A DNA stretch of 64,000 bases. It comes from Emcibacter sp. SYSU 3D8. GTDB lineage: Bacteria; Pseudomonadota; Alphaproteobacteria; SMXS01. Positions 19,235 through 28,887 of the stretch are shown here, piece after piece. The position numbers and the translations under genes were made by a program. The DNA lies in NCBI RefSeq assembly GCF_039655875.1, contig NZ_JBBYXK010000001.1, positions 372,001-436,000 of the forward strand, in the 5' to 3' direction. Each line of letters starts with the position of its first letter. Within the stretch, counting starts at the first letter, position 1. The notes beneath the pieces are model-generated. The model did not search any database, was not told the DNA's origin, and worked only from the letters and a program-made list of their open reading frames with translations.

Positions 19235-20107
19235 TCAGCCGTTAGCGGGTGCGGCTTCGGTCTTGGCGTCGCCCGTTGACTCGGGGGTCGGCTCTGCTTC
19301 GGCGGCGGCCTCAGGCTGTGCCGCCGCTTCCGGTTCGGCCTGGAGCTCGGCGGCTTCCGGCAGGTCTTCGACAGCCGGCGCTTCGGATTCGCCGATGTCG
19401 ACGCCGCCGGCGACCAGCTCGCGCTGGATACCTTCAAGCACCGACGCCGCAACCATGTCGCAATACAGGTTGATGGCGCGGCTGGCGTCATCATTGCCCG
19501 GAATCGGATAATCGATGCCGTCGGGATCGCAATTGGTGTCGACCACGGCCGCCACCGGAATGCCCAGCTTGTTGGCTTCCTGGATGGCGATCGATTCCTT
19601 GTTGGTGTCGATCACAAACAGCAGATCGGGCAGACCGCCCATGTCCTTGATGCCGCCGAGCGAGCGCTCGAGCTTTTCGTGCTCGCGGCTGAGGCTCAGG
19701 CGCTCTTTCTTGGTGAGGCCGCCGCTCTCGCCGCCATTCATCTCTTCTTCCAGCGTCTTGAGACGGCGGATCGACTGGGAAATGGTGTTCCAGTTGGTCA
19801 GCATGCCGCCGAGCCAGCGATGGTTGACGTAGTGCTGGCCGCACTTGTGGGCGGCCGTGGCCACCACGTCGGCCGCCTGGCGCTTGGTGCCCACGAACAG
19901 CACGCGGCCACCGCCGGCGGTGATGTCGCGGATCGCCACCAGGGCGCGGTTCATCAGCGGAACCGTCTCCGACAGGTCGATGATGTGGATCTTGTTGCGG
20001 GCGCCGAAAATATACGGGCCCATCTTGGGGTTCCAGCGATGCGTCTGGTGACCGAAATGAACGCCCGCTTCGAGGAGCTGGCGCATAGATACGTGAGGCA
20101 GAGCCAT
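19235..20107 (-). CDS. rpsB: Small ribosomal subunit protein S2
   Basis: 30S protein needed for S1 docking. Start at ATG 20107 ([21 protein letters not shown]), preceded by AAGGAAGGA; the frame reaches back two codons to a TTG. 290 aa. S2 motifs: [51 protein letters not shown], and [15 protein letters not shown]. The last 50 or so residues form an Ala/Glu/Pro-rich acidic tail absent from E. coli S2 but common in alphaproteobacteria. Confidence 0.96.
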   Translation of the reverse strand: MALPHVSMRQLLEAGVHFGHQTHRWNPKMGPYIFGARNKIHIIDLSETVPLMNRALVAIRDITAGGGRVLFVGTKRQAADVVATAAHKCGQHYVNHRWLGGMLTNWNTISQSIRRLKTLEEEMNGGESGGLTKKERLSLSREHEKLERSLGGIKDMGGLPDLLFVIDTNKESIAIQEANKLGIPVAAVVDTNCDPDGIDYPIPGNDDASRAINLYCDMVAASVLEGIQRELVAGGVDIGESEAPAVEDLPEAAELQAEPEAAAQPEAAAEAEPTPESTGDAKTEAAPANG

Positions 20108-20222
20108 CTGCAAATCCTTCCTTTACCGGTTCAACCGCCACAGGGATAAGAGTCGGCGGGTGCCGACACCGGACCGATCAAGCAACACACTTGACCGTGC
20201 CCCTGCGTGTGTGATGGCCGGT

Positions 20223-20251
20223 GATTTAGCCCGTCACCGGCCGGGATGCAA
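20223..20251 (-). promoter_or_regulatory. Predicted rpsB promoter overlapped by a palindrome
   Basis: On the minus strand TTGCAT (20246-20251), a 17-bp spacer, then TAAATC (20223-20228), about 115 bases upstream of the rpsB start. A perfect palindrome GGCCGGTGA / TCACCGGCC (arms 20216-20224 and 20234-20242) covers the -10 element and spacer. A second small inverted repeat, GTCGGC / GCCGAC (20152-20167), lies in the leader. Prediction from sequence only. Confidence 0.5.
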
Positions 20252-20306
20252 GGAGTTTAGCAGTCCGATTTCTTGGTTCGTCTGGACGGCCGGAAGATTT
20301 CCCCCC

Positions 20307-21068
20307 CTATTTGTGAAGGGCGCGGCTCAGCTCTTCTTCGGTGATATCGTAATCGGCTTCCAGCGGGATTTGCAGCTTGCCATCGCGAATCTCCGGCAGC
20401 ACCGTGACGATGGTCGCGCGGCGCGCCGCATCGAGGGCGGCGTCCACGGTCTTGTTGCGGCCCAGCTTGGCGAGCTGCATGCGCGTGGGGAACGTGATCT
20501 CGCGCAGCTTGGCGGCCTCGTCGGCAAGCGCCTGCGACGCACTGATCCAGACCGAGTCGATGGACTCGCCGCCGTCATGGGCATGAATGTGATCTTCGGG
20601 CACGCGCACCATGTAGAACCAGGTGTCATAGCGCCGCGGGGCACCGGTCGGCGTGACCCAGTGGGCGAACGGCACCAGCAGATCGGTCATGAACTCGATG
20701 TTCTCGGCCTCGGCAAGCTGGACCATGTTCATCTCGCCCTTATCCAGCCTCTTGCGATGCCGCTCGGCGATCTGCTCCCGGTGTGCATCGCCGACGAAGC
20801 CGCTACCGTCCTTCTCGCGCGCCAGCAGAATGCCGCATTCCTCGAACACCTCGCGGATGGCGGTGATGCGCAGCGCCACGTCGTCTGACGCGCAGGTCGC
20901 GTATTTGGCGGCGCCGACATCGGCGGCGTCGTGCTTGCCGCCCGGAAATACCAGCGCTCCGCCCATGAACTTCATGTCGCGGTGACGCTGCACCATCAGC
21001 ACTTCCATCTCATCGGGACGGTCACGCAACAGCAGGACGGTGGCGGCAAACGGAATGGCTTCGGTCAT
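20307..21068 (-). CDS. NUDIX hydrolase (NUDT19-like)
   Basis: Hydrolyses a nucleoside-diphosphate-linked substrate; the actual substrate is not deducible. 253 aa. The NUDIX box is split by an insertion: GGALVFPGGKHDAADVG, about 17 residues, then AIREVFEECGILLA, an arrangement seen in NUDT19/RP2p-like CoA- or NAD-type diphosphatases. The N-terminal strand AATVLLLRD and VLMVQRH fit the fold. Its ATG overlaps the dnaE stop (ATGA at 21065-21068 on the minus strand), so it is co-translated with the replicative polymerase, though a functional link is only inference. Confidence 0.85.
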   Translation of the reverse strand: MTEAIPFAATVLLLRDRPDEMEVLMVQRHRDMKFMGGALVFPGGKHDAADVGAAKYATCASDDVALRITAIREVFEECGILLAREKDGSGFVGDAHREQIAERHRKRLDKGEMNMVQLAEAENIEFMTDLLVPFAHWVTPTGAPRRYDTWFYMVRVPEDHIHAHDGGESIDSVWISASQALADEAAKLREITFPTRMQLAKLGRNKTVDAALDAARRATIVTVLPEIRDGKLQIPLEADYDITEEELSRALHK

Positions 21069-24000
21069 CAGATTTCCTGGACTTCAAGGATGCCGGGGAC
21101 GGTTTCGAGACTGTCCCGCAGCCTGGGCGATATCTTGTATCGGTCCGGCAACGTCAACTCAACCTGCCTGCTCATCTCCGGCAGCTTCAGCGTGACATGC
21201 ACCAGTCCCTTGCCGCGTCCGCCCTGCTCCAGGATGTCCCTGACCACATCGAACGGCTTGTCGCTGTCGATGACGATGCGCAGCCCCATGCCGGCGGCGG
21301 CGGCAACCTCGTCGATGGTCTGGACACCGTTGGCGACCAGCTTGGGCGCATCGTTCTCCATGCGCGCCTCGACGGTAAGGACGACCGACTTGTTGACCAC
21401 CAGCAATTCGCGGTGGGACAGCAATTGCTGGGAAAAGAACATCACCTCGAACGCACCGCTGGAATCGGACAATTCGACAAACGCGTAGGGCTTCCCCTTC
21501 TGCGACTTGCGTTCCTGTACGCGCGCGATCACACCCGCGAGGCGGAATCCGGTCATGCCGCGCTGCATCTGGGCAAAGGCCTCAAGCCAGGTCATGACGT
21601 TCTGCTGCTTCAGGGCGCGCTTGTAGGCATCGAGCGGATGGGCGGTCAGGAAGAAGCCGACCGCGTCGAATTCGTTGGACAGCTTTTCCATGGTGCTCCA
21701 GTCGCGCACCACAGGCAGCTTCAGCGCCACTGTCTCGCCGCCGCCCGTGCCGCCGAACAGCGCCGCCTGGTTGGACGTGCGGTCGTTCGCCGCCGCCGCC
21801 GCATGGCGCAGAATGGTCTCCGCGGCCTCGTACGATTGGGCACGGTTGGTATTGAGGGAATCGAACGCCCCTGCCCTGACCAAATTCTCCAGTTGCCGCT
21901 TGTTGACCTGCCTTGGGTCGATCCGGCGCGACAGGTCGCCCAGGTCCGCGAATGGCCCCGCCTTGTCACGCTCATCCACCACGGTATGCATGGCCTGCGC
22001 GCCCACATTCCGTATCGCTGCGAGCGCATAGCGAACGCCAAACTGCTCGCCCTCGACGGCTTCGACCTCGAACTCCACGCCCGAGCGGTTGATGTCGGGC
22101 GGCAATAGCGGAATCGACAGGCGTTCCAGTTCGCGGCGGAACATGTTCAGCTTGTCGGTGTTGCCGGCGTCCAGGGTCATGGACGCGGCCAGGAACTCGA
22201 CCGGATAATTGGCCTTAAGCCACGCCGTCTGATAGGCGACCAGCGCATAGGCCGCCGCGTGGGACTTGTTGAAGCCATAGCCGGCGAACTTGTCCACCAG
22301 GTTGAAGATGAACGATGCCTGCTCGGGATCGACACCCTTTGCCGTGGCGCCCTGCACGAAGCTGGCGCGCTGGGCGTCCATCTCCTCCTGCTTCTTCTTG
22401 CCCATGGCGCGGCGCAGCAAATCGGCCTGGCCCAGGCTGTAACCGGCCAGGATCTGGGCGATCTGCATCACCTGTTCCTGGTAAATGATGACGCCGTAGG
22501 TTTCCTCCAGCACCGGCTTCAGCCAGTCGTGCATGTAGGTGGGCGTCTCCTCGCCATGCTTGCGCTTGATATAGGTGGGGATGTTGTCCATGGGACCGGG
22601 ACGGTAGAGCGCCACCAGCGCGATGATGTCCTCGAAACTGTCAGGCCGCATGTTCTTGAGCACGTCGCGCATGCCCGAACTTTCAAGCTGGAAGATGCCG
22701 GCCGCATCGCCTTTCGACAGCATCCTGAAGGTCTTCTCGTCATCGAGCGGCAGCCGGGCAATGTCGATATCGATGCCGCGCCGCCGGATCAGCCGTACCG
22801 AGCGTTCGATCACGGTCAGGGTCTTCAGGCCGAGAAAGTCGAACTTCACCAGCCCCGCCGGCTCGACCCACTTCATGTTGAACTGGGTGACAGGCATGGG
22901 CGATCGCGGATCGCGGTAGAGCGGCACCAGTTCGTCGAGCGGCCGGTCGCCGATCACCACGCCGGCTGCGTGAGTCGAGGCGTTGCGGTAAAGGCCCTCG
23001 AGCTTCAGCGCGGTCTCCAGCAGGTGCGCCACGGACTCGTCGCCGTCACGCTCGGCCTGCAGCCGGGGCTCGCCCTCGATGGCCTCGGCCAGCGTCACCG
23101 GCTTGGCCGGATTGTTGGGGACCATGCGGCACAGCCGGTCGACCTGGCCGTAGGGCATCTCCAGCACGCGCCCGACATCGCGCAGCGCCGCGCGGGCCTG
23201 CAGCTTGCCGAAGGTGATGATCTGGGCAACCTGATCGAAGCCGTACTTCTCCTGCACATAGGAGATCACCTGGCCGCGCTTCTCCTGGCAGAAATCGATG
23301 TCGAAATCAGGCATCGACACGCGCTCGGGATTGAGGAAGCGCTCGAACAGCAGGCCGAAGCGCAGCGGATCCAGATCGGTGATCTGCAGCGACCAGGCCG
23401 CTACCGAACCGGCGCCCGAGCCACGGCCCGGCCCCACCGGCACATCATGCTCCTTGGCCCACTTGATGAAGTCGGACACGATCAGGAAGTAGCCGGGAAA
23501 CCCCATATTGACAATGACGTCGAGCTCGAACTCGAGGCGTTCGCGATAGGGCCTGGCGACTTCGCTCTTCGCCGCCTCGTCAAGGCCGTCGCCATAGACA
23601 GCCTGTTCGAGCCGCAATTCGAGCCCTTGCCGCGCCTGTGCCCGCAATTCCTCGACCTCGTCCCCGTCACGGGAGAATTTCGGCAGGATGGGCTTGTGGG
23701 TGCTGACCATGAAGGCGCAGCGCCGGGCGATGGTCACCGTGTTGTCGATGGCCTCGGGCAGGTCGGCGAACAGCACCTTCATCTCTTCTGCCGACTTGAA
23801 ATAATGCTCGGGCGTCACGCGCCGCCGGTCGGTCTGGCCCACATAGGCGCCGGTGGCGATGCACAGCAGGGCATCGTGCGCCTCGTACATTTCGCGCCTG
23901 GCGAAGAACACATCGTTGGTGGCGACCAGCGGCAGGTCGAGCTTGTAGGCGATATCGAGAAACGCGGCCTCGGTGCGCTGCTCGTCGTCCTGCATGTGGC

Positions 24001-24523
24001 GCTGGATCTCCACATAGGTGCGGCCCGCGAACACACCGGCGATGCGCTGCGCCAACGCTTCGGCAGCCGCAGGCTGGTTCTGCTGGACCAGGCGGCCGAT
24101 GGGTCCATCCGGCCCGCCGGTCAGCAGCAGCAAGCCCTCATTCGCAGCGAGCAGGTCCTCGAGCGACACCCGTGGTTCGCTGGTGGCGTCGGTCTCCATG
24201 AACGAACGGCTGACCAGCTTGATCAGGTTGCGGTAGCCGGTTTCGCTCTGCACCAGCAACACCACCTGCGCCGGTTCGGGCGGCTGCTGGCCCAGCACCG
24301 CCTGTGCATAGGACACCCGCACGATACAGCCGATGATCGGCTGGACGCCGGCCTCGGCCATCAGCACCGACTGCTCCAGCGCGCCGAACAGATTGCCCGT
24401 GTCGGTCACCGCCATGGCCGGCATCCTGTGCGCCGCGCACAGCTTGGTAAGCGCCTTCAGATGGATCGCACCCTCGGACAGCGAATAGGACGAATGGACG
24501 CGGAGATGGATGAAATCGGCCAA
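21068..24523 (-). CDS. dnaE: DNA polymerase III alpha subunit
   Basis: Catalytic subunit of the replicative polymerase. 1151 aa from TTG 24523; the N-terminal PHP sequence ADFIHLRVHSSYSLSEGAI is conserved and no ATG lies close enough to replace the TTG. Domain order: PHP domain (about 1-270; HSSYS, AVTDTGNLFG), polymerase palm with VGPGRGSGAGSVAAW and the catalytic acidic motif MPDFDIDFC (near residue 400), fingers with YQEQVMQIAQ and KSHAAAYALVAYQTAWLK, helix-hairpin-helix, OB fold near 990-1070, and the C-terminal tau-binding region. One DnaE1-type protein, full length. Confidence 0.97.
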   Translation of the reverse strand: MADFIHLRVHSSYSLSEGAIHLKALTKLCAAHRMPAMAVTDTGNLFGALEQSVLMAEAGVQPIIGCIVRVSYAQAVLGQQPPEPAQVVLLVQSETGYRNLIKLVSRSFMETDATSEPRVSLEDLLAANEGLLLLTGGPDGPIGRLVQQNQPAAAEALAQRIAGVFAGRTYVEIQRHMQDDEQRTEAAFLDIAYKLDLPLVATNDVFFARREMYEAHDALLCIATGAYVGQTDRRRVTPEHYFKSAEEMKVLFADLPEAIDNTVTIARRCAFMVSTHKPILPKFSRDGDEVEELRAQARQGLELRLEQAVYGDGLDEAAKSEVARPYRERLEFELDVIVNMGFPGYFLIVSDFIKWAKEHDVPVGPGRGSGAGSVAAWSLQITDLDPLRFGLLFERFLNPERVSMPDFDIDFCQEKRGQVISYVQEKYGFDQVAQIITFGKLQARAALRDVGRVLEMPYGQVDRLCRMVPNNPAKPVTLAEAIEGEPRLQAERDGDESVAHLLETALKLEGLYRNASTHAAGVVIGDRPLDELVPLYRDPRSPMPVTQFNMKWVEPAGLVKFDFLGLKTLTVIERSVRLIRRRGIDIDIARLPLDDEKTFRMLSKGDAAGIFQLESSGMRDVLKNMRPDSFEDIIALVALYRPGPMDNIPTYIKRKHGEETPTYMHDWLKPVLEETYGVIIYQEQVMQIAQILAGYSLGQADLLRRAMGKKKQEEMDAQRASFVQGATAKGVDPEQASFIFNLVDKFAGYGFNKSHAAAYALVAYQTAWLKANYPVEFLAASMTLDAGNTDKLNMFRRELERLSIPLLPPDINRSGVEFEVEAVEGEQFGVRYALAAIRNVGAQAMHTVVDERDKAGPFADLGDLSRRIDPRQVNKRQLENLVRAGAFDSLNTNRAQSYEAAETILRHAAAAANDRTSNQAALFGGTGGGETVALKLPVVRDWSTMEKLSNEFDAVGFFLTAHPLDAYKRALKQQNVMTWLEAFAQMQRGMTGFRLAGVIARVQERKSQKGKPYAFVELSDSSGAFEVMFFSQQLLSHRELLVVNKSVVLTVEARMENDAPKLVANGVQTIDEVAAAAGMGLRIVIDSDKPFDVVRDILEQGGRGKGLVHVTLKLPEMSRQVELTLPDRYKISPRLRDSLETVPGILEVQEI

Positions 24524-24709
24524 GGCGCTGTCCAGAATCAGGGGTGGAGCGTTACGGGGTCACAAGGTAATGCGTCAGCCGCTTCAAGCCAAACCCTGCA
24601 AGTGGGTTGCGGCTCAGATTGTGTGGAAAGCGCAGAGCCAAACCAGAACACTTGATTTATGCAGTCTGTTGCCCTGTCATCGCTGGATTGGAGTCGACTG
24701 GAGTATGAG

Positions 24710-25444
24710 GTGCGTGTTCTCGTTTTGATATTGATTGCAATCGTATCTGCGTCTGCATCGGCCAAGGCGGCAGAACCGCATCGAACCGGTAGATCTCCCG
24801 CAGTTATTGTGGGTTTCGTCGTCCGCATAGACGGCACTCCAGACCTGAGCACCCTGAGAATTATCGAAAGCAGTGGCGATCCGGCCTTGGATGACAAGGC
24901 CTGGGATGAAGTCAACGGATACCGCTTCACACCTTCAACTGAAGATGGCGAGCCCGTTGAGTACGCCCACAAACTGCGGATTGTCTTCGCTGATCCGGCG
25001 CCGTCGAACGGTATGACAATGGAAACGGCCGTCATAGCCGCGCCGCCGGATAAGCTAGTTCTGACAACTGACCGTCCGTGTGCAGGTATGCCGGTATTGA
25101 CCCAAGCGGGACCGCGAACACTCGGTGGCTTCACCGTTACAGGAATGCCGGAGCTGATCCGACGGGCCAAGGGCGTCCTTTTCGATGCAGGTGTCCTGGA
25201 AAGCGCGATCGAGGCTTCGTCGAATGACGACCGGCTAACAGTCGAACTTGATGCGAGCCACAAGCCTTCCAGGGTGATAGCCGCTTATCACCAGATCGAG
25301 GACAATGCCGGCTACACCGACGTCACTATCACTCCACGACTCCTGCCAATTGATATTCTGATCGAGGCAGGATGTGTCGGCGAGTTGATTGGCGTTCAAC
25401 CATTGCCAGCGCCCTCCGCCTCCATTCCTCTGAATGGCTTCTGA
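24710..25444 (+). CDS. Exported orphan protein with TonB-C-like domain
   Basis: Function unknown. Start chosen at GTG 24710 because GGAG (24700-24703) lies 6 bases upstream and the product then begins directly with a signal peptide (RVLVLILIAIVSASASAKA, cleavage near AKA/AEP); the frame is open from 24659. 244 aa. Residues about 33-90 read VGFVVRIDGTPDLSTLRIIE, SSGDPALDDKAWDEVNGYRF and GEPVEYAHKLRIVF, the pattern of the TonB C-terminal fold (variable strand, DG, SSG, basic-aromatic strand). There is no Pro-rich linker and no retained membrane anchor, so it is not a normal TonB. The second half matches nothing I recognise. AT content looks higher than in its neighbours, and it stands alone on the plus strand between dnaE and lolD. 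Confidence 0.7.
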   Translation: MRVLVLILIAIVSASASAKAAEPHRTGRSPAVIVGFVVRIDGTPDLSTLRIIESSGDPALDDKAWDEVNGYRFTPSTEDGEPVEYAHKLRIVFADPAPSNGMTMETAVIAAPPDKLVLTTDRPCAGMPVLTQAGPRTLGGFTVTGMPELIRRAKGVLFDAGVLESAIEASSNDDRLTVELDASHKPSRVIAAYHQIEDNAGYTDVTITPRLLPIDILIEAGCVGELIGVQPLPAPSASIPLNGF

Positions 25445-25552
25445 TACCTCTCGGTGGAACAATGAGAGATCAGATTTGATCGCCGTCTCGAACAGCGAAC
25501 AAGGTGCAGGGGCGCGGAGTCGGAGAAAATCAGCCAGGCCAGCGCCGCCGCG

Positions 25553-26233
25553 CTAACCCGCCTCAATCATCCCGTTGTGCAGCAATATCCGCCGGTCCAT
25601 GCGGTCGGCGAGCGCGCCGTTGTGGGTGGCGATCAGCGCGCCGACGCCGTCCTCGCGGGCCACGCGGAGCAATTCGGCGAACACCGCGTCGGCGGTCGCC
25701 TCGTCCAGGTTGCCCGTGGGCTCGTCGGCGAACAGGATTTTCGGCTTGTTGGCCAGGGCGCGGCAGATGGCGACGCGCTGCTGCTCGCCGCCGGACAATT
25801 GCGACGGATAATGCTCCAGCCGCTGGCCGAGGCCGAGCCGCGACAGCAATTCCTTGGCCCGGGCGCGGGCGGCGGATTGGGACTTGCCCGCCACCATCTG
25901 AGGCAGCGCCACGTTGTCGGCGGCGCTGAACTCGGGCAGCAGATTGTGGAACTGGTAGACGAAGCCCACGGTCTCGCGGCGGATCGCGGTGCGCTCGAAA
26001 TCGGACAGTCTGGCGCAGGATTTGCCCGCCAGGATGATTTCGCCGCTGTCGGCGGCCTCCAGCAGACCGGCGATATGCAGCAGCGTCGACTTGCCCGCGC
26101 CCGACGGGCCGAGCAGGGCGATCACCTCGCCGCGGGCCACTTCGATCGTGGCGCCGCGCAGCACTTCGAGGCGTCCCTGCCCCGCGTCGAAGCCCTTGCG
26201 CAGATCGACCAGCTTCAGCGCCGTGTCACTCAT
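25553..26233 (-). CDS. lolD: Lipoprotein-releasing ABC transporter ATPase LolD
   Basis: Powers extraction of outer-membrane lipoproteins from the inner membrane with LolC/E. 226 aa. Walker A GPSGAGKSTLLHIAG near residue 40, Q-loop region VGFVYQFHNLLPEFSA (the FQFHNLLPEF motif is typical of LolD), signature LSGGEQQRVAICRAL, Walker B ILFADEPTGNLD and the switch His in IATHNGAL. Its start overlaps the lolC/E stop by 8 bases, giving an obligate pair. Confidence 0.95.
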   Translation of the reverse strand: MSDTALKLVDLRKGFDAGQGRLEVLRGATIEVARGEVIALLGPSGAGKSTLLHIAGLLEAADSGEIILAGKSCARLSDFERTAIRRETVGFVYQFHNLLPEFSAADNVALPQMVAGKSQSAARARAKELLSRLGLGQRLEHYPSQLSGGEQQRVAICRALANKPKILFADEPTGNLDEATADAVFAELLRVAREDGVGALIATHNGALADRMDRRILLHNGMIEAG

Positions 26234-27491
26234 AGCGCAGCGCTTCCACCGGATCGAGACTGGCCGCGCGCCAGGCCGGATACACGGTCATCAGCAGGCT
26301 GAGAATCATGGCGATGCCGGTGACAAGCCCCACTTCCAGCGGATCGACCAGCGCCGGAAGGCCGTCAATGCCATAGACCTCGGGCGGGAAAAAGGTGGTG
26401 TTGAGCAGCCGCCCCAGACCACCGAGGATCTCGTTGCGGAAATTCAGCAGCACAACGCCAAGCAGGAAGCCGATGATGGTGCCGCTCACGCCCAGCATGC
26501 CGCCGCACAGAATGAAGATCTTCATCACCGACTGGCGCGAGGCGCCGATGGTGCGCAGCACGGCAATATCCCTGCCCTTGTCCTTCACCAGCATGATCAG
26601 GCTCGACATGATGTTGAAGGCGGCCACGAGGATGATCAGCACAAGAATGACGAACATCACGTTGCGCTCGACCTTGAGCGCACTGACCAGCCCGGCGTTA
26701 AGGCTTTCCCAGCTGATCAGCCGGAAGCCCTCGCCCGCCGCATCCTGAATCAGCGGCATGGCCTGATTGATCTTGCGCGGATCGTTCAGCACCACCTCGA
26801 TCTCGCTGGCCTGGTCCTTCTGGCGGAAATAGGTCTGCGCGTCCTCGAACGGCATGAAGATGTAGGTGCTGTCGAACAGCACGTTGCCGACGCTGAAGAC
26901 GGCCACGATGGTATAATCGCGCATGCGCGGCGCCGATCCGAACGGCGTGGCCGTGGTCTGCGGCGAGACCAGCGTGATCACGTCGCCGGGCCGCACGCCC
27001 AGCGTATCCGCCAGCCGCGTGCCGAGCACGATGGAATCGCCGGGCGTGAAATCCGCCAGGCTTCCGGCGATGACCTTGGTGCGGCCCTTGGCGTCGGCCT
27101 TGGCGATGTCGTGCCGGGCGATGTCCTGGGGCCGGATGCCATGCACCATGACGCCCGCCGACTGGCGCGGCCCCACCGCCATGGCCTGGCCCTCGACGAT
27201 GGGCCGTGCTTCCCTGACGCCCTCGACCTTGCGCAGCCGCTCGACCAGCGGCTCGTAATCGCGCATGGGTTCGGTGAACGCCGTCTGTACCAGCACATGG
27301 CCGCGCAGGCCCAGAAGCTGGTTGATCAGCGTGTTCTGGAAACCGTTCATCACCGACATGACGATGATCAGCGTGGCGACGCCGAGCACGATGCCGACCA
27401 CCGAGAGCACAGCCGTCAGCGAGATGAAACCGTCCTTGCGCCGGGCACGCAAATAGCGCGCGGCCATCATCCATTCAAAGGCGGCGATCAT
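26226..27491 (-). CDS. lolC: Lipoprotein-releasing ABC transporter permease LolC/LolE
   Basis: Membrane subunit of the Lol transporter. Start at ATG 27491 ([20 protein letters not shown]), which overlaps the proS stop (ATGA); the frame is open further upstream but inside proS. 421 aa. A transmembrane helix near residues 22-45 (SLTAVLSVVGIVLGVATLII), a large periplasmic domain with RGHVLVQTAF and FRLISWESLN, then three C-terminal helices (MFVILVLIILVAAFNIM; GVSGTIIGFLLGVVLLNF; VTGIAMILSLLMTVYPAW). Only one such permease lies here, so the complex may be a homodimer, as in many alphaproteobacteria. Confidence 0.94.
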   Translation of the reverse strand: MIAAFEWMMAARYLRARRKDGFISLTAVLSVVGIVLGVATLIIVMSVMNGFQNTLINQLLGLRGHVLVQTAFTEPMRDYEPLVERLRKVEGVREARPIVEGQAMAVGPRQSAGVMVHGIRPQDIARHDIAKADAKGRTKVIAGSLADFTPGDSIVLGTRLADTLGVRPGDVITLVSPQTTATPFGSAPRMRDYTIVAVFSVGNVLFDSTYIFMPFEDAQTYFRQKDQASEIEVVLNDPRKINQAMPLIQDAAGEGFRLISWESLNAGLVSALKVERNVMFVILVLIILVAAFNIMSSLIMLVKDKGRDIAVLRTIGASRQSVMKIFILCGGMLGVSGTIIGFLLGVVLLNFRNEILGGLGRLLNTTFFPPEVYGIDGLPALVDPLEVGLVTGIAMILSLLMTVYPAWRAASLDPVEALRYE

Positions 27492-28798
27492 CAGGCTTTC
27501 GCGGACAGGCGGTCGAGGGCAGCCTCGGGAGTGATCTCCAGGGTCTCGCCTGTCGCCCGGTTCTTGAACTCGACCACACCCGCTTTCACGCCGCGCGGGC
27601 CGATCACCACCTGCCACGGCACGCCGATCAGATCGGCATCGGCGAATTTTACGCCCGGGCGCTCGTCGCGGTCGTCGTAAAGCGTGTCAATTCCGGCGTT
27701 CTGGAGCCTCTCGTAGAGGCCGTCCGCCGCCGCGGTGCAGTCGGCATCGCCGTGACGCAGGTTGATCAGCACAACCTTGTAGGGCGCCACGCTTTCCGGC
27801 CAGACAATGCCCTTCTCGTCGTGGCTTGCCTCGATGATCGCACCGACGAGGCGCGAGACGCCGACGCCGTAGGAGCCCATTTCGACAGCGACGCTCTCGC
27901 CGGTCGATGACGTCACGCTCGCGCCCATGGGCTCGGAATATTTGGTGCCGAAATAGAAGATGTGCCCCACTTCGATACCCTTGCGCTGGCGCAGCCGGTC
28001 GGCCGGAATCGGACATGCCGCAGCGTCATGCTTTTCGTCGGCGGCGGCATAGAGGCCTTCCATCCGGGCGACCATGTCCAGGTCCGCGTTCAGCATCTGC
28101 CCGACCGTGTAGTCCTCGAACGCCGCGTCGAAATAGACGTCGCTCTCGCCCGTGTCCGCCAGGATATGGAACTCGTGGCTCATGTTGCCACCAATGGCGC
28201 CCGGATCGGCATGAACCGGCACGGCCCGCAGGCCCATGCGCGCGAAGGTGCGAAGATAGGCGACGAACATGGTCAGGTACGACCGGCGCGCGCCCTCCTT
28301 GTCCAGGTCGAACGAATAGGCGTCCTTCATCAGGAACTCGCGGCCGCGCATCACGCCGAAGCGCGGGCGGATCTCGTCCCGGAACTTCCACTGGATATGA
28401 TAGAGGTTCTTCGGCAGATCCCGGTACGACCGGACCGAGCTGGCGAAGATGTCCGTGATCAGTTCCTCATTGGTCGGTCCATAGAGCAGCTCGCGCTCGC
28501 CACGGTCGACGATCCGCAGCATTTCCTTGCCGTAATCGTCATAGCGGCCGCTCTTGCGCCACAGCTCGGCCGACTGGATGGTCGGCATCAGCATTTCCTG
28601 GGCGCCTGCCCGGTCCTGCTCCTCGCGCACGATCTGCTCGATGTTGCGCAGCACGCGCAATCCCAGCGGCAGCCAGGAATAGATGCCCGCCGCTGACTGG
28701 CGGACCATGCCGGCGCGCAGCATCAGGCGATGCGAGGCGATCTGCGCCTCGGTGGGAGTTTCCTTCATGGTCGGCAGGAATAGGGCGGAACGGCGCAT
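27491..28798 (-). CDS. proS: Proline--tRNA ligase (short type)
   Basis: Charges tRNA-Pro; class II synthetase. 435 aa, much shorter than the 570-aa E. coli enzyme because the editing (INS) domain between motifs 2 and 3 is missing, as in alphaproteobacterial and mitochondrial ProRS. Opening [20 protein letters not shown], motif 1 region [18 protein letters not shown], motif 2 [20 protein letters not shown], motif 3 [16 protein letters not shown] are all visible, followed by the anticodon-binding domain ([12 protein letters not shown] to [10 protein letters not shown]). First gene of the proS-lolC-lolD unit. Trans-editing of Ala-tRNA-Pro would need a separate protein not seen here. Confidence 0.96.
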   Translation of the reverse strand: MRRSALFLPTMKETPTEAQIASHRLMLRAGMVRQSAAGIYSWLPLGLRVLRNIEQIVREEQDRAGAQEMLMPTIQSAELWRKSGRYDDYGKEMLRIVDRGERELLYGPTNEELITDIFASSVRSYRDLPKNLYHIQWKFRDEIRPRFGVMRGREFLMKDAYSFDLDKEGARRSYLTMFVAYLRTFARMGLRAVPVHADPGAIGGNMSHEFHILADTGESDVYFDAAFEDYTVGQMLNADLDMVARMEGLYAAADEKHDAAACPIPADRLRQRKGIEVGHIFYFGTKYSEPMGASVTSSTGESVAVEMGSYGVGVSRLVGAIIEASHDEKGIVWPESVAPYKVVLINLRHGDADCTAAADGLYERLQNAGIDTLYDDRDERPGVKFADADLIGVPWQVVIGPRGVKAGVVEFKNRATGETLEITPEAALDRLSAKA

Positions 28799-28825
28799 GA
28801 TGGACTGACTTGCTCCCGGCTGGCG

Positions 28826-28887
28826 CCGCGATCTGCGGTGATCGCGGCTTTCTTGCGGCGGACTTTAGGGCTGGTGATGGCCTAAAG
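28826..28887 (-). promoter_or_regulatory. Two hairpins in the proS leader
   Basis: Perfect 8-bp inverted repeat CCGCGATC / GATCGCGG (28826-28833, 28840-28847, 6-base loop) and a 7-bp repeat CTTTAGG / CCTAAAG (28863-28869, 28881-28887), 28 to 90 bases upstream of the proS ATG on the minus strand. Whether they form in RNA or regulate anything is not known. Confidence 0.4.
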
